DNA of 64,000 nt from Marinobacter nauticus (GTDB lineage Bacteria > Pseudomonadota > Gammaproteobacteria > Pseudomonadales > Oleiphilaceae): contig NZ_RBJB01000002.1 in assembly GCF_003634635.1 (NCBI RefSeq), positions 930,001 through 994,000 of the forward strand, given 5' to 3'. The notes under the pieces were generated by a model that did no database searches, was not told the origin of the DNA, and saw only the letters and a list, made by a program, of their open reading frames with translations. Made by a program: the position numbers and the translations under genes. Below are positions 37,245 through 47,042 of this stretch, one piece after another. Every line of letters begins with the position of its first letter. Positions within the stretch are counted from its first letter, which is position 1.

Positions 37245-37745
37245 TTATTTCTGCAGCCGTTTGATTCGCTCACCCGGACTGATCACGTCCGTCAACCGGA
37301 TACCAAACTTCTCATTGACCATGACCACCTCACCGTGGGCGATCAGGGTGCCATTAACCAGCACGTCCAGAGGCTCGCCCGCCAGTCGGTCGAGTTCAAT
37401 CACTGAGCCCTGGTTCAGCTGAAGCAGGTTTCGTATCGGAATCTGGGTGTTCCCCACTTCCATGGAAATGGTAACCGGAATATCCAAAATTACGTCAATG
37501 TCAGGAGACTCACCGCCACCAGGGCCCTGGTCCGCACCAAACTCTTCCATGGGAGCGGTGCGCACATCCTGGCGTTCGGCTTCAGGCTGGTCGTCGCCAC
37601 CTCCAGCCTCGGCCATGGCCGCTGCCCACTCATCTTCCCGGGAGCCTTCTCCATCGCCGGACTCGTCCATTGCCGCTTCCCACTCGGCCGCCAGCTTTTC
37701 GTCTTCGCTGAGTTCCTGCTCGTCTTTCTTGTCGTCGTCAGCCAT
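37245..37745 (-). CDS. fliN: Flagellar motor switch protein FliN
   Basis: This 166-residue protein has an acidic, Glu/Asp/Ala-rich N-terminal extension of about 75 residues. The conserved SpoA/FliN domain begins DIPVTISMEVGNTQIPI and ends GERIKRLQK. The domain is in the C-ring and also contacts FliH. It overlaps fliM by 8 bases. Confidence 0.95.
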   Translation of the reverse strand: MADDDKKDEQELSEDEKLAAEWEAAMDESGDGEGSREDEWAAAMAEAGGGDDQPEAERQDVRTAPMEEFGADQGPGGGESPDIDVILDIPVTISMEVGNTQIPIRNLLQLNQGSVIELDRLAGEPLDVLVNGTLIAHGEVVMVNEKFGIRLTDVISPGERIKRLQK

Positions 37746-38736
37746 TGCGTCCCACCTTCAGTTGTTTCTTTACCTTGGGCAACTTGGCCCGGTCGTGAAT
37801 CCTCAGCGCCAGCTTACCGTCGCGGGTGCCCAGCGTTGCCTTGTAGATTGGAATACCATTGGCGGTCACCGTCAGGTGCTCGGGAATCTCTACCGGAATC
37901 ACATCGCCAGCTTTCATCCGGGCAATGTCACGCAGAGAGATGCGGCGCCGGCAGACGGTGGTATTGATGGGCACATTGACCTCTTTGATGTCCTCCTGCA
38001 AGGCGTTTACCCAGCGTTCGTCGACATCATCAATATCACTCTGCACACCCGCATCCAGCACATCGCGGATTGGCTCGATCATGGAATACGGCAGTGCGAA
38101 ATGAAGTTCGCCGCCCCCCCCATCGAGTTCAATATGGAAGGTGCTGACCACGACCACTTCGCTCGGGCTGACGATGTTGGCCATGGCCGGGTTGACTTCC
38201 GAGCTGAGGTATTCGAATTCCACCTGCAAGACTGCGTGCCAGGCTTCTTTCATATCGTGGAAGACCTGATTCAGTACCATTTGCACAATTCGGGTTTCGG
38301 TCGGTGTGAATTCCCGACCCTCGATCTTGGCATGGCGGCCCTCACCACCGAAGAAGTTGTCCACCAGTTTGAACACCAGCTTGGCGTCCAGCACGAACAG
38401 GGATGTACCGCGTAACGGGCGAACCTTGCACAGGTTAAGGCTGGTGGGTACGTACAGGGTATGGATGTACTCACCGAACTTCATGATCTGGACGCCGCCG
38501 GTGGAGACATCGGCATTGCGGCGCAGCAGGTTGAACAGACTGATACGGGTATAGCGGGCAAAACGCTCGTTGATCATCTCGAGCGTTGGCATGCGGCCAC
38601 GGACGATCCGATCCTGGCTGGCGAGGTCGTAGTTCTTTACGCCGGTATCATCGGTCTCTTCATAGGTATCGATGTCACCATCATCCACCCCGTGGAGGAG
38701 GGCATCGATCTCGTCCTGTGACAGTAAATCCTGCAT
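37738..38736 (-). CDS. fliM: Flagellar motor switch protein FliM
   Basis: This 332-residue protein has the N-terminal CheY-P-binding peptide LLSQDEIDALLHG, the middle FliG-binding domain, and a C-terminal FliN-like domain. It is the C-ring protein that receives CheY-P. It follows fliL by 41 bases and overlaps fliN. Confidence 0.96.
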   Translation of the reverse strand: MQDLLSQDEIDALLHGVDDGDIDTYEETDDTGVKNYDLASQDRIVRGRMPTLEMINERFARYTRISLFNLLRRNADVSTGGVQIMKFGEYIHTLYVPTSLNLCKVRPLRGTSLFVLDAKLVFKLVDNFFGGEGRHAKIEGREFTPTETRIVQMVLNQVFHDMKEAWHAVLQVEFEYLSSEVNPAMANIVSPSEVVVVSTFHIELDGGGGELHFALPYSMIEPIRDVLDAGVQSDIDDVDERWVNALQEDIKEVNVPINTTVCRRRISLRDIARMKAGDVIPVEIPEHLTVTANGIPIYKATLGTRDGKLALRIHDRAKLPKVKKQLKVGRNG

Positions 38737-38777
38737 ACCTGTTCCTGCCCCTAATGTTGGTTATCCGCCCGGTATGA

Positions 38778-39278
38778 TTACTGAACCACAAAATTCCGGA
38801 ACAATACCCGGTCGATTGCCGGCTCCCCTTCCTGCTCCAGCACCTGATTCACAGTCTGCAGCATGCTGTCGGCCAGCGTCTGACGACCTTCCGGCGTTTG
38901 CAACTGCATGAAGTCGCTGCTGCCCAGCACCATCACCAGTTGGCTGCGGATAAGCGGCATATGAACGTCAGCGGCGGCCAGTGCAGCAGGATCTTTGGCT
39001 TCGAATGATACATAGACCTGGGCATAGCGCTGTCGACCCTGAGCCTGAACGGTGGTCACCAGGGCTTTCTCAATTTCGGTATAACTGCTGGCGACAAACG
39101 CGGGCTCTGCCGAAGTCGTGGTTTCGGCGTCATCTGCGCCGGGCAATCCTCCGCCCAGGAACCAGAGTGTCCCGACCACGGAAAGGCCCACCGCCAGGAT
39201 AATGATGATCACCAGCATGATGATCAGTTTCAGCTTGCCTTTTTTGGCAGGCGCTTCGGTCGCAGTATTTTCGGCCAT
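38778..39278 (-). CDS. fliL: Flagellar basal body-associated protein FliL
   Basis: This 166-residue protein has one membrane segment (about residues 16-38; LIIMLVIIIILAVGLSVVGT) and a periplasmic domain that ends with the usual hydrophobic tail. It surrounds the stator and supports motor torque. It is the first gene of a long operon and has a sigma-54 element 63 bases upstream. Confidence 0.93.
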   Translation of the reverse strand: MAENTATEAPAKKGKLKLIIMLVIIIILAVGLSVVGTLWFLGGGLPGADDAETTTSAEPAFVASSYTEIEKALVTTVQAQGRQRYAQVYVSFEAKDPAALAAADVHMPLIRSQLVMVLGSSDFMQLQTPEGRQTLADSMLQTVNQVLEQEGEPAIDRVLFRNFVVQ

Positions 39279-39340
39279 AACACTCGCTTGTCACTTTTTT
39301 GGCGTCCGGAAAGCTCCGAACAACCTTTCGCTGATGTGAT

Positions 39341-39355
39341 GCAAAGGCCGGGCCA
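39341..39355 (-). promoter_or_regulatory. Sigma-54 promoter of the fliL operon
   Basis: The minus strand reads TGGCCCGGCCTTTGC, with GG and GC separated by 10 bases, 63 bases before the fliL ATG. The next base is A, which fits the TTGCA end of the consensus. Confidence 0.65.
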
Positions 39356-39360
39356 GACAG

Positions 39361-39410
39361 CCCATCCCCTGTATTCAGAACCGCAGTTTAGCGTTGCCGG
39401 AGGGGATGGG
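39361..39410. repeat. Long-loop inverted repeat between fliK and fliL
   Basis: CCCATCCCCT (39361-39370) pairs exactly with AGGGGATGGG (39401-39410) across a 30-base loop. It lies between the fliK stop at 39460 and the fliL promoter, and has no T run. It may end the fliK transcript or bind a protein. Confidence 0.5.
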
Positions 39411-39459
39411 CAAAGAAGTCGGAAGACAGCAGGCTGAATTGGTCAGAAATCATCCGGAC

Positions 39460-40644
39460 TCAGGCAAAGACGTCCACTTCACCCCGCCAGCCCAGATCAA
39501 GCTGGCCGGTGCTCAACGACTCTGCATCAGCATCGTGGCTGGCCAGGGATGATCCACCAGAAGACCGACCATCGCCCTCACCGGCCTCACCACTCTCGCC
39601 ACCGGCCTGCTGACCGCCCTGGTCAGAGACATCAAACTGCCCCAAGGACAACCCCTGTTCACCCAGCATGTCGCGGAGCCGGTGGGAGTGCTGTTCGAGC
39701 TGCTCCCTCACCACCGGGTTGGCCGCATGCACGGTGACGCTGGCCTGATCGTTGTGGACTTTTACCTTGACTTCCATTGGCCCCATATCCGGAGGCGTGA
39801 GGTGTATTTCGGCAACCGACATATTGCGGGCGGTCAGCCAACTGAGCTTGCCCATGACCTTGTCGCCCCACTCCGCCTGTCCAACCGGCACATCCACCGA
39901 GGTGGTGTAGCCCCGGAGCGGAATGTTGGCGTCCGCAGCCAGTTTTCCGGGCTGTGCTGCCTGCTGCGCTGCGGTATCCATTACACTCTGGAATCTGGGA
40001 TTGGAGAGCAGACTGGTCGGATCAACGGGACGGGCGCTCTCAGCGCTTGTCGCACCGGCAAGCAGGTCGGTTAGCTGCATGCCCGGAGCCAGAGCGGTGC
40101 TGCCTCCCCCGGCAGATGTTTGCCCCGGCAGGCCCTTGATCAGTCCGGGAGTGGCCTGAGTTCCTGTGAGCGCCATATTTGATGCCAGGCTCTCAGGTCC
40201 GCCCGTACCGGATTGGTTGGCGGCTGCAGGATACAGCGACTGAAGATTGGCGAATGTCAGGGGCATCAGCGGTTCGGCAACGACCAGGGCATCGTCTGCC
40301 TCAGTATCGCCGGTATTGCTGGTGTCACTGGCCGAGGAAGGACGGGCCGGTGAATCGGAGTCCGCTACCTGCTTTTGGTCAGTGGGCGTATCATTTTTTT
40401 CTGGCCGGGTACCGGAGGCTTCGGCTTTCTCATCGGCCCGGTCGGCCGCCTTGCGTTCCTGCGCGGCATCAGCCTGATCCCGACGTTCGGCGCGCTTGGC
40501 ATCCATCCGCTTCTGCTCGGCCCTGGACAGCTCGTCAAAACGACTGTCACCGGCCTCCGGGTCCTTCCGGCCTTGCGATTTCGCTGCACCGACCTCTGGC
40601 TGACTCGTTTTCGCCGGTGCCTGGGGAAGTATGGTCTGTTGCAT
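39460..40644 (-). CDS. fliK: Flagellar hook-length control protein FliK
   Basis: This 394-residue protein is charged and Ala/Gln/Asp-rich in its first half (about residues 15-110). Its C-terminal domain (about 265-345) has NMSVAEIHLTPPDMGPMEVK and VKVHNDQASVTVHAANPVVR, the FliK switch domain. It measures hook length and triggers the FlhB switch. It has its own sigma-54 element and stands apart from the FliK-like protein at 12331. Confidence 0.92.
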   Translation of the reverse strand: MQQTILPQAPAKTSQPEVGAAKSQGRKDPEAGDSRFDELSRAEQKRMDAKRAERRDQADAAQERKAADRADEKAEASGTRPEKNDTPTDQKQVADSDSPARPSSASDTSNTGDTEADDALVVAEPLMPLTFANLQSLYPAAANQSGTGGPESLASNMALTGTQATPGLIKGLPGQTSAGGGSTALAPGMQLTDLLAGATSAESARPVDPTSLLSNPRFQSVMDTAAQQAAQPGKLAADANIPLRGYTTSVDVPVGQAEWGDKVMGKLSWLTARNMSVAEIHLTPPDMGPMEVKVKVHNDQASVTVHAANPVVREQLEQHSHRLRDMLGEQGLSLGQFDVSDQGGQQAGGESGEAGEGDGRSSGGSSLASHDADAESLSTGQLDLGWRGEVDVFA

Positions 40645-40705
40645 GGCAACCTCTTGCCGCTTTAGATCTCAGGTAGCCCCTGTTCGGAGCGTTTTCCTGA
40701 GAGCT

Positions 40706-40720
40706 GCAAAAGCGGTGCCA
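40706..40720 (-). promoter_or_regulatory. Sigma-54 promoter of fliK
   Basis: The minus strand reads TGGCACCGCTTTTGC, followed by A. It matches TGGCAC-N5-TTGCA exactly, 62 bases before the fliK ATG. Confidence 0.75.
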
Positions 40721-40741
40721 AACCTTCACACGGGCTGACGT

Positions 40742-41092
40742 TCAGGCCTCCTGGCCAAAGTTTTGCAAACGTCTAGCCACCTCCGAAAACTCGGCCTCAA
40801 TCCGTTCAAGCACTGCAGGGGCCTGTTCCAGAGTGGCGTCCTTGCCCAGTTGCTCGGCCTCAAAACACAGGCCTCCGAGCCTGGGAGCACCGATATTGAT
40901 GCAACTGCCCTTGAAGCTGTGCGCGGTCTTGGCGAAGTGCTCCGGGTCGGCCGTTGCCAGCGCCTCTTTCAGGCCGTCAATGCGTGAACGGGAGTCTGCC
41001 AGGTAGGTCTGGATCAGGACATCAAACTCGTCTTCCATCACATCCTGCAGTTCGGCCAGCGCCTCCACGTCAAGATGGGGTTTGTCGTTCAT
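40742..41092 (-). CDS. hptB: Histidine phosphotransfer protein HptB
   Basis: This 116-residue Hpt domain carries its phospho-histidine at His58 (AKTAHSFKGSCINIG). By neighbour and size it matches P. aeruginosa HptB, which takes phosphate from hybrid sensor kinases and passes it to the receiver of HsbR. It lies 23 bases after hsbR. The pathway role is transferred from P. aeruginosa. Confidence 0.85.
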   Translation of the reverse strand: MNDKPHLDVEALAELQDVMEDEFDVLIQTYLADSRSRIDGLKEALATADPEHFAKTAHSFKGSCINIGAPRLGGLCFEAEQLGKDATLEQAPAVLERIEAEFSEVARRLQNFGQEA

Positions 41093-41115
41093 TCGCTATC
41101 CTCGTTTGTCGGCAC

Positions 41116-42840
41116 TCAGGCGCCACTGATTATGGCCGCGTCGGGGAACCACCAATCATAGACGATTTCCACGCGATTGCCCCGGCCGTGAACCTTGAGA
41201 TTTCGCGTCATACGCCGGAGGATCTCAAGTCCCCGGCCCGCGTATCGGCCGGTTGAAGCCGCCTGCTGTTGCATCACTGTGTCAGAATATTCAGTGAAAT
41301 CAAAACCATCACCACTGTCTTCACAGACAACGGTAAGGGTACCTCCACCCTCCCTGGGCTGATGCTCAAGAGAAAACCGTATGAAATGCCCATCGGTGTT
41401 CCCCAGTCTGCGCGTTCGCTCCTGGTAATAGCGGCTGAAACCGCCAGGTGACGTTTTCCACTCTGAGGACAGGGCCAGAACACCGTGCTCAAGAGCATTG
41501 TTGTAGAGTTCCGACAACAGGGTGTAGACCTCGCCGCTTCGGCTCCTCAGTCCGGGCACCTCCATACAGATATGCAGTAAAAGCGGCAGGGGGTTGAAGT
41601 CTGCCAGTGTCTGTTCCCTCAGCTCATAGACGCAGCGCCAGTCCGCCGGGCCCGTCAACGCCGATTCAGGAATCTTGTCGGGCATTGCTTCTGGCGCCTC
41701 GGCCCGGACCATTTGCAGGCAGCAGAGCGTCAGGTCATCAGCCAGCTCTGGCTTCCCGGTGTGCTGCTGCATTCTCTCCAGCAGGGCCTCGAACGGCTCC
41801 TGCCCTGGTTCCAGACCCGCCAGAACGCTCAAGACACCTTCCTCGCCCAGGCTTTCACCGCCACTATTGGGCGCCTCGGGGAGCCCGTCGGTCATCATCA
41901 CCAGCCAGTCGCCCGGTGCCGCATCCAGCACGGTCATGGAGGCCGAAAACTGGTCCGGCTCCCGGACACCCAGCGGCAGATGCCGGGACGGAATGGCGAC
42001 ACGGTCGCCTCCGGCACGCAACAGCCAGCCATCCGGCAAGCCACCATTCCAGACACGCAGGCTGTTGTGTTTGAAGTCAGCCTCAACCATCAAACCACAA
42101 CAGAACATGCCTACCGGCAGTATTCGCCGAAGCTTGCGGTTAATTTCCCGGAGGACATCCGGGGCGCCAAAGCCTTTGGCCGCCATCCCGTAGAAGATTT
42201 CAGCAACCGGCATGGCGCCAATGGCGGCAGGTAATCCGTGCCCGGTGAAATCACCCAGAAACACCAGAGTGCCGCCCCCGGGGCGCTGAGCAGCAAACAA
42301 TACATCACCGTTGAAAACCGAGAGAGGGGATGCATGGTGGCGGATGTTGGGGGCATCCAGACAACCGGTATGGGCAATGTTATCAAACACCCGCCGCGCC
42401 GTGCGCTGCTCGTCCAGCATCTGCTGATTCTGGCGCCGAATATGGTCACGCTGGTCCGACAATGCCTGGTGCAACCCTCTCATACGATTAAACGCGTTAA
42501 TCTTCGCTTCCAGAATCACGCGATTGTAGGGTTTGACGAGAAAGTCGTCGCCGCCGGCCTCAAGACACCGGGCCAGATCACCCGCCCCCGACAGGGAGGT
42601 GAGAAAGATGAGCGGCACCAGGCGCTCGCCTGCCAGAGCCTTGATTTGACGAGCGGCCTCCATTCCGTCCATCCGCGGCATCAGGGCGTCCAGCAACACC
42701 AGATCCGGCTGGGTCTCCCGGAACAGATCCACCGCCTCGGTACCGTCTTCGGCTTCAATCACGGTATGGCCCAGGCGCTTTACCAGCCGCGCCAGAATCA
42801 ACCTGTCGCTGGCACTGTCCTCGGCAAGAAGTACCTTCAA
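41116..42840 (-). CDS. hsbR: Response regulator with PP2C phosphatase and HATPase kinase domains (HsbR)
   Basis: This 574-residue protein has a receiver domain (1-120, Asp51 in LVLLDALMPRMDG), a coiled coil, a SpoIIE/PP2C-type phosphatase (about 165-385; GDFTGHGLPAAIG) and a C-terminal RsbW-like HATPase (LLSELYNNALEHG; CEDSGDGF). This is the HsbR layout: HptB controls whether it phosphorylates or dephosphorylates HsbA. The TTG at 42840 is chosen because it has GAGGCG upstream; the open ATG at 42954 lies in hsbA and adds 38 residues without family character. Confidence 0.85.
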   Translation of the reverse strand: MKVLLAEDSASDRLILARLVKRLGHTVIEAEDGTEAVDLFRETQPDLVLLDALMPRMDGMEAARQIKALAGERLVPLIFLTSLSGAGDLARCLEAGGDDFLVKPYNRVILEAKINAFNRMRGLHQALSDQRDHIRRQNQQMLDEQRTARRVFDNIAHTGCLDAPNIRHHASPLSVFNGDVLFAAQRPGGGTLVFLGDFTGHGLPAAIGAMPVAEIFYGMAAKGFGAPDVLREINRKLRRILPVGMFCCGLMVEADFKHNSLRVWNGGLPDGWLLRAGGDRVAIPSRHLPLGVREPDQFSASMTVLDAAPGDWLVMMTDGLPEAPNSGGESLGEEGVLSVLAGLEPGQEPFEALLERMQQHTGKPELADDLTLCCLQMVRAEAPEAMPDKIPESALTGPADWRCVYELREQTLADFNPLPLLLHICMEVPGLRSRSGEVYTLLSELYNNALEHGVLALSSEWKTSPGGFSRYYQERTRRLGNTDGHFIRFSLEHQPREGGGTLTVVCEDSGDGFDFTEYSDTVMQQQAASTGRYAGRGLEILRRMTRNLKVHGRGNRVEIVYDWWFPDAAIISGA

Positions 42841-42850
42841 GGGAATCGCC

Positions 42851-43156
42851 TCAGCGAATGCTGAACAACTGCTCGAAGTTGGAAATGGAGAGAATTCGCC
42901 GGACATCGCTGTTGCAGTTCTCGATTGAGATGCGGGCGCCATCTCCGCCAGCATGATCCCTTAACAGAAGCAACATGCCCAGAGCAGAGCTGTCGAGGTA
43001 AGTGGTGTCTGAAAGATCAATGACGTAGTGGCTGACGGTGGGTTCGCTGTGCTCGTAGGCATCCCGAAAGGATTGATGGGTACTGAAATCGAACCGACCC
43101 TCCACGCAGATCGTGAGGGTCTTGCCGTCATCGCTCCGGCGTGTCTCTATAGGCAT
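42851..43156 (-). CDS. hsbA: Anti-sigma-factor antagonist HsbA (STAS domain)
   Basis: This 101-residue STAS protein has the phosphorylatable serine in TTYLDSSALG (Ser56/Ser57; P. aeruginosa HsbA is known to use Ser56). In that organism, HsbA binds FlgM and frees FliA, or acts on biofilm signalling when phosphorylated. The ATG at 43156 follows GGGAGG at 7 bases and is preferred to 43174. Confidence 0.82.
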   Translation of the reverse strand: MPIETRRSDDGKTLTICVEGRFDFSTHQSFRDAYEHSEPTVSHYVIDLSDTTYLDSSALGMLLLLRDHAGGDGARISIENCNSDVRRILSISNFEQLFSIR

Positions 43157-43293
43157 TCCTGAACCTCCCGGCACATTCCACCAATGACTTTCCTTCGCTG
43201 CCAGCCATTGATGGCAAGCTTATCTGGTAAAGGATAGTCAAATAAACGGAAATTGCATCCGGGTTATCTGATGCAGATCACCGGGGACTTCAA

Positions 43294-43737
43294 TTATCGC
43301 TGTCGCCGGGCAAAGGCCCGACCGGCAGCTTCGTCCGCCAGTTTCTGGTCTCTGAGATCCTGTTCCCGTTGTTCCTGTTGCCGGCAGGACTCAATGTATT
43401 TTTCCATACCACGGCGACGTTCCCAGGCCTGTTGCCACTCCCGGCGCCTGGCTTCAAACACCTGTTCAGCCTGTTGCAGCTGCCGCTGTTGCTGGGCAAT
43501 CACCTGGTCCAGCTGGGCGATAAAAGCCTGCCAGGCCTGCAGCCGCGCCACAGGAACAACACCCTGCTGGCTCGCGCGGATCTGGTCACGATACTCCTGC
43601 TGATAGCGTTCCAGGTTCTCCACCTGTTCGCGGTGCGCCTCCACCTGCTTACGGGCCTCACCAAGGCGTTCCAACGCTTCCTGTTCTTTCCGCTCTTCAA
43701 GGGAGAGGACAATTTCAAGCCGTTTCGATCGCAGCAT
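43294..43737 (-). CDS. fliJ: Flagellar export chaperone FliJ
   Basis: This 147-residue protein is a long alpha-helical coiled coil rich in Glu, Gln and Arg (KRLEIVLSLEERKEQEALER), the FliJ pattern. It binds the FliI ATPase ring and FlhA. It shares one base with the end of fliI and is 138 bases from hsbA. Confidence 0.9.
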   Translation of the reverse strand: MLRSKRLEIVLSLEERKEQEALERLGEARKQVEAHREQVENLERYQQEYRDQIRASQQGVVPVARLQAWQAFIAQLDQVIAQQQRQLQQAEQVFEARRREWQQAWERRRGMEKYIESCRQQEQREQDLRDQKLADEAAGRAFARRQR

Positions 43738-45128
43738 CAGACATTATCCCGATTGCCGGCGGGGTTCGGCACCGCCGTCTTTCTTCGTTCCGGTGAACGT
43801 CGTTCCGGCACTACCGCCATCAGTTGCTCAATCGCCTCCGTGAGGGGAGCGCTTTCATTCAGCCCCTGCTGCAGAAACTGGCTCATATTGCCTATGTGCT
43901 GAATGGCAAAGTCAGTCTCCGGGTCGGAACCTTTCACATAGGCACCCACACTGATCAGATCACGGGCCTGCTGGTAACGGGAGTAAACCTGCTTGAATCT
44001 CTGGGCCCGGGAGAAATGCTCAGAATCAGTCACCTGGGGCATTACCCGGCTGATAGAGGCTTCCACATCAATCGCCGGATAATGGCCTTCTTCCGCCAGC
44101 CGCCGGGATAAGACGATGTGACCATCAAGGATGGCCCTGGCTGCGTCGGCAATGGGATCCTGCTGATCGTCGCCTTCCGTCAGAACGGTATAAAATGCAG
44201 TAATGGAACCGCCGCCGGGACGGCCGTTACCTGTTCGCTCAACCAGTTGCGGCAGCTTGGCAAAAACCGAGGGCGGATAACCCTTGGTCGCCGGTGGTTC
44301 GCCAACGGCCAGGGCGATCTCCCGCTGTGCCTGGGCATAGCGGGTGAGAGAATCCATTAAAAGAAGAACGCGCTTACCCTGATCGCGGTAGTATTCGGCA
44401 ATTCGGGTGGTGAGCATGGCAGCGCGCAGGCGCATCAACGGCGAGTCATCTGCCGGAGCGGCTACAACCACGGAACGAGCCAGGCCTTCATCGCCGAGAA
44501 TGTCCTCGATGAATTCCTTGACCTCCCGGCCCCGTTCACCAATCAACCCAACCACGGTAATGTCTGCATCCGTGAACCGGGTCATCATTCCCAGCAGCAT
44601 ACTCTTACCGACACCACTGCCGGCAAACAGGCCGAGACGCTGCCCCTGCCCTACGGTCAGCAACGCGTTGATTGCACGGATTCCCACATCCATGGACTGG
44701 CGCACCGGAGCCCGGTTCAATGGGTTGATGATGTCGCCGGTCAGCTGCACTCTGGCCTCTGCCTGCAACGGTCCCTTGCCGTCCAGCGGGTCGCCGGCAC
44801 CATTCACCACTCGCCCCAGCATTTGCGGGCCAACCGGTACCCTGCTGGCCGAGGCCAGAGGAATCACCCGGGCTCCGGGCTTGAGACCTTCGATGGCAGT
44901 CAGCGGCATCAGGTAAACCTTATCTTCCTCAAACCCCACCACTTCCGCTTCCACACTGGTGGCGCTATCACCCTGAATCAGACAACGGTCCCCCACCACC
45001 ATCGGGCAACCCACGCACTCCAGCGTGAGACCCACCATGCGCGTAAGCCGTCCAGACAATTCTGGCGCCGGCTCGTCGCTGATGGCCCCCTGAAGCTGCC
45101 GTAACCGTTCAGCCAGGCGTGACGTCAT
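43737..45128 (-). CDS. fliI: Flagellar export ATPase FliI
   Basis: This 463-residue ATPase of the F1-beta type has P-loop GSGVGKS (170-176), Walker [21 protein letters not shown] and a family C terminus. It unfolds and delivers export substrates at the gate. It overlaps fliH by 20 bases. Confidence 0.95.
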   Translation of the reverse strand: MTSRLAERLRQLQGAISDEPAPELSGRLTRMVGLTLECVGCPMVVGDRCLIQGDSATSVEAEVVGFEEDKVYLMPLTAIEGLKPGARVIPLASASRVPVGPQMLGRVVNGAGDPLDGKGPLQAEARVQLTGDIINPLNRAPVRQSMDVGIRAINALLTVGQGQRLGLFAGSGVGKSMLLGMMTRFTDADITVVGLIGERGREVKEFIEDILGDEGLARSVVVAAPADDSPLMRLRAAMLTTRIAEYYRDQGKRVLLLMDSLTRYAQAQREIALAVGEPPATKGYPPSVFAKLPQLVERTGNGRPGGGSITAFYTVLTEGDDQQDPIADAARAILDGHIVLSRRLAEEGHYPAIDVEASISRVMPQVTDSEHFSRAQRFKQVYSRYQQARDLISVGAYVKGSDPETDFAIQHIGNMSQFLQQGLNESAPLTEAIEQLMAVVPERRSPERRKTAVPNPAGNRDNV

Positions 45129-45999
45129 CGTCCCGGCCCTGGTCGTTGAATTCGTCAGACTCGGATTCTGGCGGTGATGTCATGCCCGAATCACTCAGCA
45201 CATCCCGGTGAAAATCGGTCAGCTCCCCCATACTGGGTGCCAGCTCCTCCTGATCCGGACCGGCAGGCTCCGCCAGCTGTTCTTCCAGCATACCCTGAAC
45301 CACCCGCTGGAAGCGCTTCTCCACGGTGTAATCCACCAGACTATGGCGCGATTCCACTTTACAGCCACCAGGCATGAGAGAGTCATCCTCAATGAGAACC
45401 GCCGGTGATTCCAGGCGCTCTGTGACTTCCCGTACCGGCTCGATATCGTCGGGGTGAATATGAATGCGTAGATTGTCGGCGGTAGAGGGCAGTGACGACA
45501 GAGCCCGACGCACCACCTGGCGAATCTGGGAGGAATCAATGCTGAGCTCACGGAAGACCACCGCCCGGGCCAACACCGTAGTGAGGTTGACCAGCACCGC
45601 TTCCAGCTCGTCTTCATGGCGCTCGATGGGCAACAACAGCTCTCCCATCAGATGCTCCAGTCGTTCCATCCGGGAGGCAACTTCCTGACGCGTCTGCTCC
45701 GCTGCCTGCTGCTCGCCCTCGCTCCGCCCCTCCGCCTCGCCTGCGGCGTAGCCATCTTTGTGCCCGTCTGCGCGACCCTGCTCAAAGCCTTCCGCGTAAC
45801 CGGCCTGCCGGCCCTCCTGAAAACCGTCCTCGCGGGCAGCCTGGCGAATCTCTTCCAGGTCGGCCGCGGTCAGCGGCTTGACTTCCTCTTCCTCGACAAC
45901 CTGGTTTCCGCGCTCATCAAGCAGGGGCAATTCCCACCGTTCCCAGGCGGTCATCTGTTCTTTCGGTATGCGCTTGCTGTCCTGATCGGAATCTTTCAT
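45109..45999 (-). CDS. fliH: Flagellar export ATPase regulator FliH
   Basis: This 296-residue protein has a charged N terminus, a middle Gly/Glu repeat region ([20 protein letters not shown]; the GxxxG pattern of FliH), and a C-terminal domain that binds FliI. The ATG at 45999 shares bases with the fliG stop (ATGTGATG), so it is preferred to the GTG one codon upstream. Confidence 0.93.
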   Translation of the reverse strand: MKDSDQDSKRIPKEQMTAWERWELPLLDERGNQVVEEEEVKPLTAADLEEIRQAAREDGFQEGRQAGYAEGFEQGRADGHKDGYAAGEAEGRSEGEQQAAEQTRQEVASRMERLEHLMGELLLPIERHEDELEAVLVNLTTVLARAVVFRELSIDSSQIRQVVRRALSSLPSTADNLRIHIHPDDIEPVREVTERLESPAVLIEDDSLMPGGCKVESRHSLVDYTVEKRFQRVVQGMLEEQLAEPAGPDQEELAPSMGELTDFHRDVLSDSGMTSPPESESDEFNDQGRDDDVTPG

Positions 46000-47042
46000 C
46001 ACATCATTTCTTCGCCACTACCACCCAGCGAGATCTCGCCGGCTTCAGCCATACGGCGAGCAACGGTGATAATGTCTTTCTGGGCCGCTTCGACTTCGCT
46101 GACCTTGACCGGCCCCTTGGCTTCCAGATCATCCTGCAGCAACTCCGCAGCACGCTTGGACATGTTCTTGAAGATCTTCTCCTTGACGGCTTCGTCAGCG
46201 CCTTTGAGCGCCACCACCAGCACCTCCGAGGACACCTCTCGAAGCAGCGCCTGAATACCCCGATCATCAATATCCTTGAGGTTATCAAACACGAACATGA
46301 GGTCTTCAATGGTGGACGCCAGATCCGGATCCATGTCTTTGATGGAATCCATCAACGAGCCCTCAATCCCCCGATCCATGAAGTTCATGATATCGGCCGC
46401 TCGCTTCACACCACCAATCCGACTGGTCTGAGAGGCCGCGCCACCGGAGAACTGCTTCTCAAGGATGTCGTTCAGTTCCTGCAGGGCCTGTGGCTGAATG
46501 CTTTCCAGCGACGCCACCCGCATCATCACGTCCAGTCGCACTTTCTCATCAAGTGTGCCAAGAATTTCAGCGGCCTGGTCCGGGTCTAGGTAGGAGATAA
46601 CAATGGCCTGAATCTGGGGATGCTCGTAACGGATAATATCGCCCACAGCCCGAGGCTCCATCCACTTAAGAGTATCCAGGCCGGTGGTATTGCCGCCAAT
46701 CAGGATTCGGTCAATCAGGCTCGCGGCCTTGTCATCACCCAGCGCCTGGGTGAGCATCGCCCGGATATAATCGTCATTACCAACCCCCAAACCGGTCTGG
46801 CCGCCGACAGCGTCCACAAACTGGTTAAGCACGTAGGTGACGTCGTCCTTGCTGACGTCTTTCATCTGCGCCATGGCGACGCCAACCCGCTGAACCTCTT
46901 TCGGCCCCATGTGCTTGAGCACCTCAGCAGCGTCCGCTTCACCCAGAGACATCAGCAGGATCGCTGCCTGCTCCACTCGCGGAATCTTGCGCTGCGGCTT
47001 TTTCGGGGCATCCCCCTGCAACTGGCCGTTTTCTTCAGTCAT
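45999..47042 (-). CDS. fliG: Flagellar motor switch protein FliG
   Basis: This 347-residue protein has the N-terminal FliF-binding domain, the middle EPRAVGDIIRYEHPQ segment, and the C-terminal torque helix with charged residues (LKDIDDRGIQALLREVSSE). It overlaps fliF by 8 bases and ends at the fliH start. Confidence 0.96.
   Translation of the reverse strand: MTEENGQLQGDAPKKPQRKIPRVEQAAILLMSLGEADAAEVLKHMGPKEVQRVGVAMAQMKDVSKDDVTYVLNQFVDAVGGQTGLGVGNDDYIRAMLTQALGDDKAASLIDRILIGGNTTGLDTLKWMEPRAVGDIIRYEHPQIQAIVISYLDPDQAAEILGTLDEKVRLDVMMRVASLESIQPQALQELNDILEKQFSGGAASQTSRIGGVKRAADIMNFMDRGIEGSLMDSIKDMDPDLASTIEDLMFVFDNLKDIDDRGIQALLREVSSEVLVVALKGADEAVKEKIFKNMSKRAAELLQDDLEAKGPVKVSEVEAAQKDIITVARRMAEAGEISLGGSGEEMM

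Noticed and set aside
39361-39410. A standard terminator for fliK.
   Set aside because: The loop is 30 bases and there is no T run, so it is reported only as an inverted repeat.
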